Below, one piece after another: positions 9,203 through 15,619 of a DNA stretch of 33,174 nucleotides. The notes below the pieces were generated by a model. That model had not been told where the DNA came from. It worked only from the letters and a program-made list of their open reading frames with translations, and ran no database searches. Each line of letters begins with the position of its first letter. Position 1 is the stretch's first letter. This stretch comes from an uncultured Alphaproteobacteria bacterium (GTDB lineage: Bacteria; Pseudomonadota; Alphaproteobacteria; Caulobacterales; Aquidulcibacteraceae), in NCBI GenBank assembly GCA_902826335.1, contig CADEEL010000030.1, forward strand, positions 1 through 33,174, written 5' to 3'. Both the position numbers and the translations under genes were made by a program.

Positions 9203-9425
9203 GCGCGCGCTCCCCAACGCCGGCGCGGAGGGCGGGGCGACCGCGCGGAGGCGCCGCCAGGCGCCCGACGTCGCCGTTGCGGAAAGTTAAATTTCCCTTA
9301 ACGCGAGAGCGCAATCCACTACGTATCCACAGGGGCGCTTTTATCCACACTGTGGCCGCGGGGGCGCACTTTGTGAGACACTGCGCAAGGGCGTTAATGG
9401 CTGCGATCCGCTAAACAGAGCTGCG

Positions 9426-9854
9426 ATGGATGCCCAGGCGCCCTCCAGGCCCGATGTCACCGCCGCCTTGGCGCGCGGCGTCACGCGGCTGTTGCTCACT
9501 CATGACATCGCGCCCGTTCTTGAAATGCCCCTCGCCAACGGCCGTCGGGCGGATCTGTGCGGCCTGTCGCCGAAGGGGGAGGTGTGGATTGTCGAGACCA
9601 AGTCCTGCCTCGCGGATTTCACGGTCGACGCCAAATGGCCGGACTATCTCGATTACTGCGACCTCTTCTTCTTCGCGGTCACCGAAGCCTTTCCGCAAAG
9701 CCTGATCCCGCCGGACGCCGGCCTTATCGTCGCCGATGGATTTGGCGGCGCCATTCTCCGCATGCCCACGCCAGCGCCTCTGGCGCCGGCGCGGCGCAAA
9801 ATGATGCTGCTCTCGCTTGCGCGCCTGGCCGCGCAGCGGCTTGCTCAATTCTGA
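9426..9854 (+). CDS. mmcB: MmcB family DNA repair protein
   Basis: A 142-residue homologue of MmcB, a LexA-controlled DNA-damage protein first described in Caulobacter. The core resembles a PD-(D/E)xK nuclease fold: D43 in RRADLCGL, then a beta strand with E57-T-K59 in WIVETKSC. The conserved block DFTVDAKWPDYLDYCD, then a hydrophobic strand FFFAV, is typical of the family. Length matches relatives. I looked for the alphaproteobacterial SOS box (GTTC, 7 bases, GTTC) in the 220 bases upstream and did not see one, so SOS control is not supported here. It is divergent from the autotransporter and its last ten bases overlap the DUF1254 gene tail to tail. Confidence 0.85.
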   Translation: MDAQAPSRPDVTAALARGVTRLLLTHDIAPVLEMPLANGRRADLCGLSPKGEVWIVETKSCLADFTVDAKWPDYLDYCDLFFFAVTEAFPQSLIPPDAGLIVADGFGGAILRMPTPAPLAPARRKMMLLSLARLAAQRLAQF

Positions 9855-10360
9855 ATAAGCGCCGCGCACACATCACTGCGCCGCGCCGCGTCCGCCGCCG
9901 CGAACGCCGCGGCGTTGGGCGCAAGGCGCCGTTGCAGCGCGATGCCGCGCGCGCTTGGGGCTTCGACCACTTGGAAATCGCCCACGGGATGCGCCGCGCC
10001 GGCGCGCACCAGGGCCACGCGAACGCCCTGCGGCGCCGCGCGATCATTGACGACGAAAAAATTGTCCGTGTTCGCCTGATAGAAGGACAACGACCAATAA
10101 TCGGCGGACGGCGCCATCGTTATGAGCACGGCCCCGTCGCTGACATCATAGACGCAGGAAGAATAGGCGAGGTCCGGCGACGGCCGCACGACGGCGCGTG
10201 ACGTCTCGCTCACGCGCGGCGCATGCCGCCAGCCGTCGACGCCAGCGTCCACGCGCGTCATCGCCACATGCATCAGCGCGCGCGGCGCGACATGAACCAC
10301 CGCGAAAAACGAAGCGACGGCGCAGCCAAGCGCCACGATCAGAAAGCCAATCCACTTCAT
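9845..10360 (-). CDS. DUF1254-type small exported or anchored protein
   Basis: 171 residues from the ATG at 10360. An N-terminal hydrophobic segment (WIGFLIVALGCAVASFFAVV) acts as a signal or anchor. The soluble part contains SPDLAYSSCVYDVSDGAVLITMAP and SADYWSLSFYQANTDNFFVVND, which match the pattern of DUF1254 proteins. The ATG overlaps the DUF1214 stop in an ATGA motif, so translation is probably coupled. A longer frame exists to 10498, but it lies inside the upstream gene. DUF1254 and DUF1214 often occur as two halves of one protein; here they are separate adjacent genes. Biochemical function is unknown. Confidence 0.75.
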   Translation of the reverse strand: MKWIGFLIVALGCAVASFFAVVHVAPRALMHVAMTRVDAGVDGWRHAPRVSETSRAVVRPSPDLAYSSCVYDVSDGAVLITMAPSADYWSLSFYQANTDNFFVVNDRAAPQGVRVALVRAGAAHPVGDFQVVEAPSARGIALQRRLAPNAAAFAAADAARRSDVCAALIQN

Positions 10361-10956
10361 GGCGCGCCCCCCGCGCATCCGATCGTTCGGAGCGTCGGAA
10401 CAGGAATGCCGCGTGGCCGCGTCCGCGCCGCGTCTTCTGGATTGTAGAGGCGAAGCGTCAGCGAAAAGCCCTCGCCCGCCGCCCGGCTTGAGATCCAATT
10501 GGTCGCGTCGCCGCGTTCGGCCTGCACCTCCGCCCGCCAGCGCCCCGCCGCGTCAGTCTGCGCCCGCGATGCATCCACGGAGAACGCGTCGTCGTGATTG
10601 ACCGGCAGATAATTATCCCCGGCATAGATCGTCACCGCCCACCAGCGCGCCGGTAGGGCGCCGCCAGTCAGCTCATACCGGCACGCTTCGCGCAGCGGTC
10701 GGCCCGCCTCGTCGCGCGTCATCTGCAGATAGATCGTTTCTTCCTGCGCCAGGGCCAGCAGCCCGACGCGCGCCACGATGGCGCGTGTCACCGGGTCGGC
10801 CGCGGTCGATCCCGCCAGACGATTGATCGTCCACCCACCGACCTGTTCGACGCCCATGCGCGCGCCCATGCCCATCGCGGCCACGGCGCCGCCAGCGCCG
10901 ACCGCAACGCCCAAGACGATGGCGGACAGCCAGAACAGCAGACGCTTCATGCTCAC
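10357..10956 (-). CDS. DUF1214 domain protein
   Basis: 199 residues with an N-terminal membrane segment (LLFWLSAIVLGVAVGAGGAVAAMG). The soluble domain reads WWAVTIYAGDNYLPVNHDDAFSV and ends GFSLTLRLYNPEDAARTRPRG with PVPTLRTIGC, the characteristic end of DUF1214. It is sandwiched between bolA (4-base overlap at its start) and the DUF1254 gene (4-base ATGA overlap at its end), so the three form one translationally coupled unit. It is probably envelope-associated and facing the periplasm. No catalytic role is known to me. Confidence 0.8.
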   Translation of the reverse strand: MSMKRLLFWLSAIVLGVAVGAGGAVAAMGMGARMGVEQVGGWTINRLAGSTAADPVTRAIVARVGLLALAQEETIYLQMTRDEAGRPLREACRYELTGGALPARWWAVTIYAGDNYLPVNHDDAFSVDASRAQTDAAGRWRAEVQAERGDATNWISSRAAGEGFSLTLRLYNPEDAARTRPRGIPVPTLRTIGCAGGAP

Positions 10957-11237
10957 TCCTCCGCCTTTAAATCCATCGAGAGCGCATGCAAACCGCTGGC
11001 GAACTCGCCGGCGAGCGCATCCATCACGGCGCGCTGGCGCTGCACGCGCGTGCGCCCGGCAAACCTGGCTGAAACCATGCGCACATGAAAATGGGTTTCG
11101 CCCTCCGGGCGCGCGCCGCCATGGCCGGCATGGGCGTGCGACTGATCCATGATGTCCAGCGCCGTCGGCGCGAAGGCCGCTTCCAATGCCATTTGCATGC
11201 GTCTGGCGCGCGAGGCGCCGTTTCCGGCCTCTGTCAA
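10953..11237 (-). CDS. BolA family protein
   Basis: 94 residues with the BolA fold pattern: a helical start (SRARRMQMALEAAF), a strand with an SHAHAGH motif, GETHFHVRMVSARFAGRTRVQRQRAVMDAL, and a C-terminal helix-strand with HALSMDLKA. The histidines in SHAHAGH and HFHV are the kind of residues that coordinate [2Fe-2S] clusters shared with monothiol glutaredoxins in this family. It is transcribed divergently from the J-domain gene with 40 bases between the starts. The order bolA, J-domain gene, cobS is common in alphaproteobacteria. It leads a coupled minus-strand unit with DUF1214 and DUF1254. Confidence 0.88.
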   Translation of the reverse strand: MTEAGNGASRARRMQMALEAAFAPTALDIMDQSHAHAGHGGARPEGETHFHVRMVSARFAGRTRVQRQRAVMDALAGEFASGLHALSMDLKAEE

Positions 11238-11277
11238 TTCTTGTTCGCCTTTCGAACCGTGCTCATACTTAGCCGCG

Positions 11278-11898
11278 ATGGCGAGCGCCTTCCACTACCG
11301 TCCCAAATTCGTGGACATTCGGGCGAGCAGGCCCGGCGCGGCGGCGAAGGGTCCCGCGGCCCGCGCCCGCGCCTGCGATCATGCCGGCTGCGCCGACGCG
11401 GGCGAACACCGCGCGCCAAAATCGCGCGAACGCGCTAATGATTTCTGGTACTTTTGCCAGGCGCACGCCGCCGAATACAATCGCCGCTGGAACTACTTCG
11501 CCGGCATGAGCGCCGAAGAGTATGACGCCCACTTGCGCGCCGAGGAGGCCGGCCACCGCCCGACCTGGACGTTCCGCGCCTCCAAGCGTGACCGCCTCTC
11601 GGCCGCCATGCGCAATTTCCAGGGCGGCCGGCGCGCCGATCCTCATGGCCTGTTCGGCAAAGGCGAGGCGCAAGCCGCCCGCGCGCCCCGCGTGCGAGAA
11701 CTGACGCGCCTGCAAATTCTGGCCTTCGAGGTTCTGCTGCTGGATGAAACGGCGGATGCGGCGGCGGTGCGCGCCAGTTATGCCGAACTGGTCAAGCGCT
11801 ACCATCCCGATTCCAACGGGGGTGATCGCAGCGCCGAGGCCCAACTCACCCGCGTCATCCGCGCCTACCAGGCGCTGAAATCGGCCGGCTTGGCCTGA
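11278..11898 (+). CDS. J-domain protein (DnaJ-like co-chaperone)
   Basis: 206 residues from the ATG at 11278, chosen over upstream starts that run into the divergent bolA gene. The C-terminal 60 residues form a J domain with the diagnostic HPD tripeptide in [12 protein letters not shown], preceded by helix II ([12 protein letters not shown]) and followed by [14 protein letters not shown]. The N-terminal two thirds contains Cys-His spacings ([21 protein letters not shown]) seen in the family found next to cobS. Such proteins stimulate an Hsp70 ATPase. The client is unknown, though constant linkage to cobST suggests help in assembling cobaltochelatase (inference). Confidence 0.85.
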   Translation: MASAFHYRPKFVDIRASRPGAAAKGPAARARACDHAGCADAGEHRAPKSRERANDFWYFCQAHAAEYNRRWNYFAGMSAEEYDAHLRAEEAGHRPTWTFRASKRDRLSAAMRNFQGGRRADPHGLFGKGEAQAARAPRVRELTRLQILAFEVLLLDETADAAAVRASYAELVKRYHPDSNGGDRSAEAQLTRVIRAYQALKSAGLA

Positions 11899-11968
11899 CG
11901 GCCGGCGCGCCTCTTTCCGTTGCGGACCGCTTGCGGCGGCGCGCGCGCCGCCCCATGAAGAAGCCGAC

Positions 11969-12955
11969 ATGACCACCGCTGACGATCTGCTCTCGATGAA
12001 GCCGGATAAGGAGATGCGCGCCAAGGATTTCGGCGCGCCCTCCGATATGAAAATCCCGGCCTTTTCCAAGCGCACTGAATATGTGCCGGAAGTGGACGCC
12101 GCTTACCGCTTCGATCCAGAAACCACCTTGGCGATCCTCGCCGGCTTCGCCTTCAACCGGCGCGTCATGATCCAGGGCTATCATGGCACCGGCAAGTCCA
12201 CGCATGTGGAGCAGGTCGCCGCGCGCCTCAATTGGCCGCTCATCCGCATCAATCTGGATAGCCATGTCTCCCGCATCGATCTCGTCGGCAAGGATGCGAT
12301 CGTCCTGAAGGAGGGCAAGCAGGTCACCGAGTTTCGCGAAGGTATGCTGCCTTGGGCGCTGCAGCGGCCGGTCGCCATCTGTTTTGACGAATATGACGCC
12401 GGCCGGCCGGATGTTATGTTCGTCATCCAGCGCGTGCTGGAGGCGTCCGGCAAATTGACGCTCTTGGATCAAAACCGCGTCATCACCGCCAATCCCTATT
12501 TCCGGCTGTTCTCGACCACCAACACGATCGGCCTCGGCGATACGAGCGGCCTTTATCACGGCACCCAGCAGATCAATCAGGCGCAGATGGATCGCTGGTC
12601 GATCGTCGCCACGCTCAACTATCTCGATCATGACGTGGAGGCCGATATCGTGCTGGCCAAATCGCCGGGCTACAACACGGCCGAAGGCAAGCGCACCATC
12701 ATGAGCATGGTCCGCGTCGCGGATATGACGCGCAACGCCTTCATGAATGGCGATATCTCCACCGTGATGAGCCCGCGCACCGTGATCACTTGGGCGCAGA
12801 ACGCCGAGATTTTCGGCGGCGACATCGCGCAAGGCTTCCGTATGACGTTCCTGAACAAGTGCGATGAGCTCGAACGCCCCACGGTCGCTGAATTCTACCA
12901 GCGCGCGTTCGGGGCGGACCTGCCCGAGGCGGCGACACGGGTGAAGGTGGCTTAG
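11969..12955 (+). CDS. cobS: Cobaltochelatase AAA+ subunit CobS
   Basis: 328 residues, full length for CobS. This AAA+ ATPase partners CobT in the chaperone-like motor that drives CobN to insert cobalt into hydrogenobyrinate diamide in aerobic B12 synthesis. The Walker A motif GYHGTGKST lies at residues 70-78 and the Walker B motif ICFDEYDAG has D140-E141. The sensor-like block [21 protein letters not shown] is characteristic of the family. The C-terminus ([10 protein letters not shown]) is intact. In relatives cobT follows closely; here a 2.66-kb cassette separates them. A GAAGAAG stretch a few bases before the ATG is a reasonable ribosome-binding site. Confidence 0.95.
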   Translation: MTTADDLLSMKPDKEMRAKDFGAPSDMKIPAFSKRTEYVPEVDAAYRFDPETTLAILAGFAFNRRVMIQGYHGTGKSTHVEQVAARLNWPLIRINLDSHVSRIDLVGKDAIVLKEGKQVTEFREGMLPWALQRPVAICFDEYDAGRPDVMFVIQRVLEASGKLTLLDQNRVITANPYFRLFSTTNTIGLGDTSGLYHGTQQINQAQMDRWSIVATLNYLDHDVEADIVLAKSPGYNTAEGKRTIMSMVRVADMTRNAFMNGDISTVMSPRTVITWAQNAEIFGGDIAQGFRMTFLNKCDELERPTVAEFYQRAFGADLPEAATRVKVA

Positions 12956-12957
12956 GC

Positions 12958-13899
12958 GTGGCTGGAGTTCGCGACGTATTCCTCTCCTATGCCAGAAGCG
13001 AACGCGAACGCGTGCTGCCGATACGTGATATCCTTGAGGATGCCGGTCTCACGGTCTTCTTGGATTTGGACGGGATCGACGGTGGGGATCAATACCCTGA
13101 GGTAATAGACGCTGCGGTGAAACAGGCGCGATGTGTGATCGGTGCGTGGAGTGAGAAAGCTCTGTCTCGGGCTTGGGTCATCAATGAATGCCGCATCGGT
13201 TTTCGCAGAGGCCGCTTGATAACCCTTGCGCTTGAACCGTTTTCGCAAGATTTGATTCCAACTGAGTTTGGCGCGCCCCACTTGATTGACGCGTCGGAGT
13301 CAGCTCCTCAGCGTGGCCGGCCAGATATGCTGCGATCTCTCTCAAAGAAACTGGAACGACCAGATCTTCTTACGCTCTCGGAGGCGATGGAAAGTGGCGC
13401 GCTTAAGTCGGACCAGGTCCTCAGGTTGAGAGTACTTTCCAGATCATGGGAGCACTTAAAAATGGGGCTCGAGATTGGGCGAGTGGAACGGTTTTTGGAA
13501 CAGGCCCGGGCGACGCCATTGGAACTTGAAGTGGAAGCGAAGTTGGCTGAGCTGCATCAGTACTTTGGGAAGGAAGTAAACAAAGCTAGGCAACAATTGA
13601 GATCACTCGACAAATTTGCGCCAAACGAGGCGGCGCGAATTGTAGATGACTTTTGGCGCGTCGGCGGCCGCTTTCACAGGGGCTTTTGTCGCGAACTGGA
13701 AGAGAACGCTGCTGAGCATGGCTCTGTTACGTCGATGTTCAAGGTGGCAGTAATGTATTCGCACGGGGACGGCGGACCGCGTCAGCTCGACAAGGCGCTA
13801 CGGTGGGCGTCATTGGCGGCCGATGAGGGGCATAGCGACGCAATTGCGATGAGGGCCGCGTTGAGAGAAATGGTAGCGCGGGAAGGCGGAGTTACCTAA
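12958..13899 (+). CDS. TIR-domain protein with C-terminal Sel1-like repeat
   Basis: 313 residues from a GTG two bases after the cobS stop. Residues 5-130 form a TIR domain: DVFLSYARSE (box 1), a glycine-rich loop LDLDGIDGGDQY, CVIGAWSEKALSRAW, and E77 in WVINECRIG at the position of the catalytic Glu of NAD-cleaving TIR enzymes. A helical middle region follows. Near residues 260-305 there is Sel1/TPR-like sequence (MFKVAVMYSHGDGG, LDKALRWASLAADEGH). Bacterial TIR proteins usually act as NAD-degrading or signal-making immunity effectors; that role is inferred. Placement makes it likely co-transcribed with cobS. Its last 90 bases overlap the convergent small membrane-protein gene. Confidence 0.85.
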   Translation: MAGVRDVFLSYARSERERVLPIRDILEDAGLTVFLDLDGIDGGDQYPEVIDAAVKQARCVIGAWSEKALSRAWVINECRIGFRRGRLITLALEPFSQDLIPTEFGAPHLIDASESAPQRGRPDMLRSLSKKLERPDLLTLSEAMESGALKSDQVLRLRVLSRSWEHLKMGLEIGRVERFLEQARATPLELEVEAKLAELHQYFGKEVNKARQQLRSLDKFAPNEAARIVDDFWRVGGRFHRGFCRELEENAAEHGSVTSMFKVAVMYSHGDGGPRQLDKALRWASLAADEGHSDAIAMRAALREMVAREGGVT

Positions 13900-14286
13900 C
13901 GAAGCCGGCATTCGCCGTCGTTGCCTTTCGCCAAGGTAACAGCAAAGGTCGGCTCGAAGTGACGCTCGAAGATCGTACAAGAGAGAGTACAGCTTTGCCG
14001 ATCCCTGCTCTGCCATTTCAACGGCAAACATCCTCGCAAGCTCTACTTGTGTCGGCGAGCCGAGGAGCTGGATGTCTGCAATGGCTGACTCTATGGCCCT
14101 CCAGTCCTGATCGGGGTCGTTGGACCTAGATTCCAGGCGTCGGTAGGCCTCCAACAAATATGAGACACGCAAACGGCGTCGCTCATTCGCAAAATCACGG
14201 CGGGCGGAAAAATAATGGCCGAGCCAGCCGCCAGCCTGCGCGACCGCTAGTGTCCCGCCTAGTTGGAAAAATAGGGTCCAATTCAT
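13810..14286 (-). CDS. Small membrane-anchored protein of unknown function
   Basis: 158 residues from the ATG at 14286. It has one N-terminal hydrophobic segment (WTLFFQLGGTLAVAQAGGWLGHYF), then a charged helical domain with RRDFANERRRLRVSYLLEAYRRLES, and a segment ADIQLLGSPTQVELARMFA. I have the impression of a recurring but uncharacterised bacterial family with this ANERRxLRxxYLxEAYRRLE pattern. The C-terminal 30 codons lie antisense inside the 3' end of the TIR gene, so that tail may be a junction product. It is divergent from the DUF433 gene with 57 bases between starts. It could be a partner or regulator of the TIR protein, but nothing in the sequence proves that. Confidence 0.65.
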   Translation of the reverse strand: MNWTLFFQLGGTLAVAQAGGWLGHYFSARRDFANERRRLRVSYLLEAYRRLESRSNDPDQDWRAIESAIADIQLLGSPTQVELARMFAVEMAEQGSAKLYSLLYDLRASLRADLCCYLGERQRRRMPASLGNSAFPRYHFSQRGPHRNCVAMPLIGRQ

Positions 14287-14343
14287 GGAACGCTCCGAAT
14301 CGACGTGCTCGCGCATACAACGCCACCATGATATAGCTCGCCT

Positions 14344-14568
14344 ATGCTTGAGCGCCCCCGCATCGAAATTGACCCAGCAGTCATGGGCGGTAAGCCGGTT
14401 ATCCGCGGAACGCGGGTTACCGTGGAGCAGGTGTTGCGCGAGTGCGCACGCGGAGCGGACGCGGCGGTAATCGCGAACCAATACCCGCGCTTGACGCGCG
14501 AGGACGTGGCTGCGGCGCTCGCCTTCGCCGCCGATTACATGGCTCACGAGATCGTCGCGGCCGAGTAA
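14344..14568 (+). CDS. DUF433 protein, probable antitoxin
   Basis: 74 residues. The block IEIDPAVMGGKPVIRGTRVTVEQVLRECARGADAAVIANQYPRLTREDVAAALAFAADYM is the classic DUF433 pattern, a winged-helix-like domain thought to be the antitoxin and repressor partner of PIN-like DUF5615 proteins. Its stop codon (TAA, 14566-14568) directly abuts the ATG of the next gene, as expected for a coupled toxin-antitoxin pair. A TATAGC six bases before the ATG could be a -10 box, but I see no good -35. The antitoxin role is inferred from the family pairing. Confidence 0.85.
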   Translation: MLERPRIEIDPAVMGGKPVIRGTRVTVEQVLRECARGADAAVIANQYPRLTREDVAAALAFAADYMAHEIVAAE

Positions 14569-14928
14569 ATGGCCAAATTTCTGGTCGATGAATCGCGCCC
14601 CAGAGCGGTTGTTCTGGCGCCTCGTGAGGCAGGGCACGACGCGATCTACGCCGCCGAGACGAACCGCCGCGCCAGCGATCAGAAGTTGGTCGCTTTGGCG
14701 GACGCTGAAGACCGGGTGATTGTCACCGAGGATTTTGACTTCGGCGAACTGCTCATTCGGCGGCAACTTAACGCGCGTGGCGCGATAATTCTCTACATGC
14801 CGAAATCTTCGCCTCAGCAGAGGGCGGCTCGCCTCATGATTGCGATCGGCTTAGCTGGCGTCGCATTCTCGAATTTTCTGACAATCGTCTCTGCCGACCG
14901 GGTTCGCCAGCGTCAACTGCCGCCATAA
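14569..14928 (+). CDS. DUF5615 PIN-like protein, probable toxin
   Basis: 119 residues. The N-terminus MAKFLVDESRP, followed by LREAGHD-like LAPREAGHDAIYAAE, then ASDQKLVALADAEDRVIVTEDFDFGELL, matches the DUF5615 family, a Mut7-C/PIN-like nuclease fold. The likely acidic residues are D7, E8 and the DxDF motif. It directly follows DUF433 with no gap, the standard arrangement of this putative type II toxin-antitoxin system. The gene ends two bases before the convergent vapC stop. Expected activity is RNA cleavage, inferred from fold only. The stretch after DES reads SRPRAVV in place of the usual NLP-like turn, so this may be a divergent member. Confidence 0.85.
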   Translation: MAKFLVDESRPRAVVLAPREAGHDAIYAAETNRRASDQKLVALADAEDRVIVTEDFDFGELLIRRQLNARGAIILYMPKSSPQQRAARLMIAIGLAGVAFSNFLTIVSADRVRQRQLPP

Positions 14929-14929
14929 A

Positions 14930-15316
14930 TCACCACACCCGCTTCGCCCCGAGCGCGCTCAGCTTCTCGTCATTGCTGACAATCGCCATGCCTTCGCATA
15001 TCGCTTGTGCGGCGAGCAGGCGATCGAATGGATCGCCATGTTCGTCAGCTAGTTCGCCGGCGCGGCGGCCATGCTCTATGGACACGGGCAGGTGAATAAG
15101 GCCGCGTTCAGCCAGGTCCTCATCGAGGCGTCGCAAAAGCGGAGCAACCTTCGGCAAGTAGCCTACACGGTGTTTGTAGGCCATCTCGTATGCGGAAACC
15201 GCGCTGAAATACACTTCGGCGGCGCGGGCGGTGACCGTGCGCTTGGCCTTCATCGATAGGCCACGCTCGTCCAACGCCCACCAGATATAGGCGTGTGTAT
15301 CCAACAGAAGCTTCAC
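14930..15316 (-). CDS. vapC: VapC-like PIN-domain toxin
   Basis: 128 residues of a PIN-domain ribonuclease of the COG3744 type. The acidic catalytic residues are in place: D6 in LLLDTHAYIWW, E44 in SAYEMAYKHR, D95 and D98 in HGDPFDRLLAAQA, and D116 in SNDEKL. The protein is full length. Its ATG overlaps the stop of the upstream antitoxin gene by four bases, as is usual in type II toxin-antitoxin operons. It is convergent with the DUF5615 gene, so the two toxin genes meet tail to tail with one base between them. Expected action is site-specific RNA cleavage when the Phd-like antitoxin is lost. Confidence 0.9.
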   Translation of the reverse strand: MKLLLDTHAYIWWALDERGLSMKAKRTVTARAAEVYFSAVSAYEMAYKHRVGYLPKVAPLLRRLDEDLAERGLIHLPVSIEHGRRAGELADEHGDPFDRLLAAQAICEGMAIVSNDEKLSALGAKRVW

Positions 15317-15573
15317 GCCCCCTTCTTCAGCTTCTTCGTCGGCTTCAGCAGCATATGGGGCGGCAACGGGTCGAAGAAGCGATCATCCCATTCGATGATC
15401 CCCTTGAGGTTCCCCAACCCTCGGTTCGGCAGCACTTTCCGCGCGTCGTTCGCCGGAACCAGCCTCGCCACCTCCTTATCCCCCCGGCAAATAATCACTT
15501 CCTCGCCCGCCTCGACTTTGGCGATGAGTTTGGAGAGATTGGTTTTGGCCTCGTGAATTTTCACTTTGGTCAT
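15313..15573 (-). CDS. Phd/YefM-family antitoxin
   Basis: 86 residues. The N-terminus KVKIHEAKTNLSKLIAKVEAGEEVIICRGDKEVARLVPA is the canonical Phd/YefM DNA-binding domain. The C-terminal part (LGNLKGIIEWDDRFFDPLPP) is the flexible toxin-binding segment commonly seen with this VapC subtype. The first gene of the operon is the antitoxin and overlaps the toxin gene by four bases. It probably represses its own promoter through the paired palindromes at 15582-15604. No ribosome-binding site is present and the promoter -10 box ends six bases before the ATG, so the mRNA may be leaderless. Confidence 0.9.
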   Translation of the reverse strand: MTKVKIHEAKTNLSKLIAKVEAGEEVIICRGDKEVARLVPANDARKVLPNRGLGNLKGIIEWDDRFFDPLPPHMLLKPTKKLKKGA

Positions 15574-15579
15574 GAGGTC

Positions 15580-15608
15580 AAGTTAGCTAACCTGCTTAGC
15601 TAAGTCAA
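15580..15608 (-). promoter_or_regulatory. Promoter and double palindromic operator of the Phd/VapC operon
   Basis: On the minus strand TTGACT (15608-15603) and TAACTT (15585-15580) are spaced by 17 bases. Two 10-bp perfect palindromes, GTTAGCTAAC (15582-15591) and CTTAGCTAAG (15595-15604), overlap these boxes with centres 13 bases apart. That is the expected layout for cooperative antitoxin repression. Confidence 0.7.
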
Positions 15609-15611
15609 GGA
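15607..15611 (+). promoter_or_regulatory. Ribosome-binding site that selects the CTG start of cobT
   Basis: AAGGA at 15607-15611 lies eight bases before CTG at 15620, good spacing for initiation. It sits beside the Phd operator, so operator binding and cobT expression could interact. Confidence 0.5.
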
Positions 15612-15619
15612 ATTCGCCC

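Larger units (their letters stand above)
12956..15619. mobile_element. Accessory cassette inserted between cobS and cobT
   Basis: This 2,664-bp block begins directly after the cobS stop and ends one base before TGTCCGCC, the remnant of an expected ATG-TCC-GCC start of cobT. It contains a TIR-domain gene, a small membrane-protein gene, a DUF433/DUF5615 pair and a Phd/VapC pair, none related to cobalamin. Codon use in the TIR gene is visibly less GC-biased than in cobS and cobT. I see no transposase, integrase, terminal inverted repeats or target duplication, so the mode of insertion is unknown. The call rests on the well-known adjacency of cobS and cobT and on the altered start codon. Confidence 0.7.

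Noticed and set aside
9203-9425. SOS (LexA) box in front of mmcB
   Set aside because: No GTTC-7-GTTC pattern was found between the autotransporter and mmcB starts.
13902-14766. Long form (318 residues) of the small membrane protein, starting at 14766
   Set aside because: The extra N-terminus is antisense to the DUF433 and DUF5615 genes and has no protein-like features; ATG 14286 gives a clean membrane segment.
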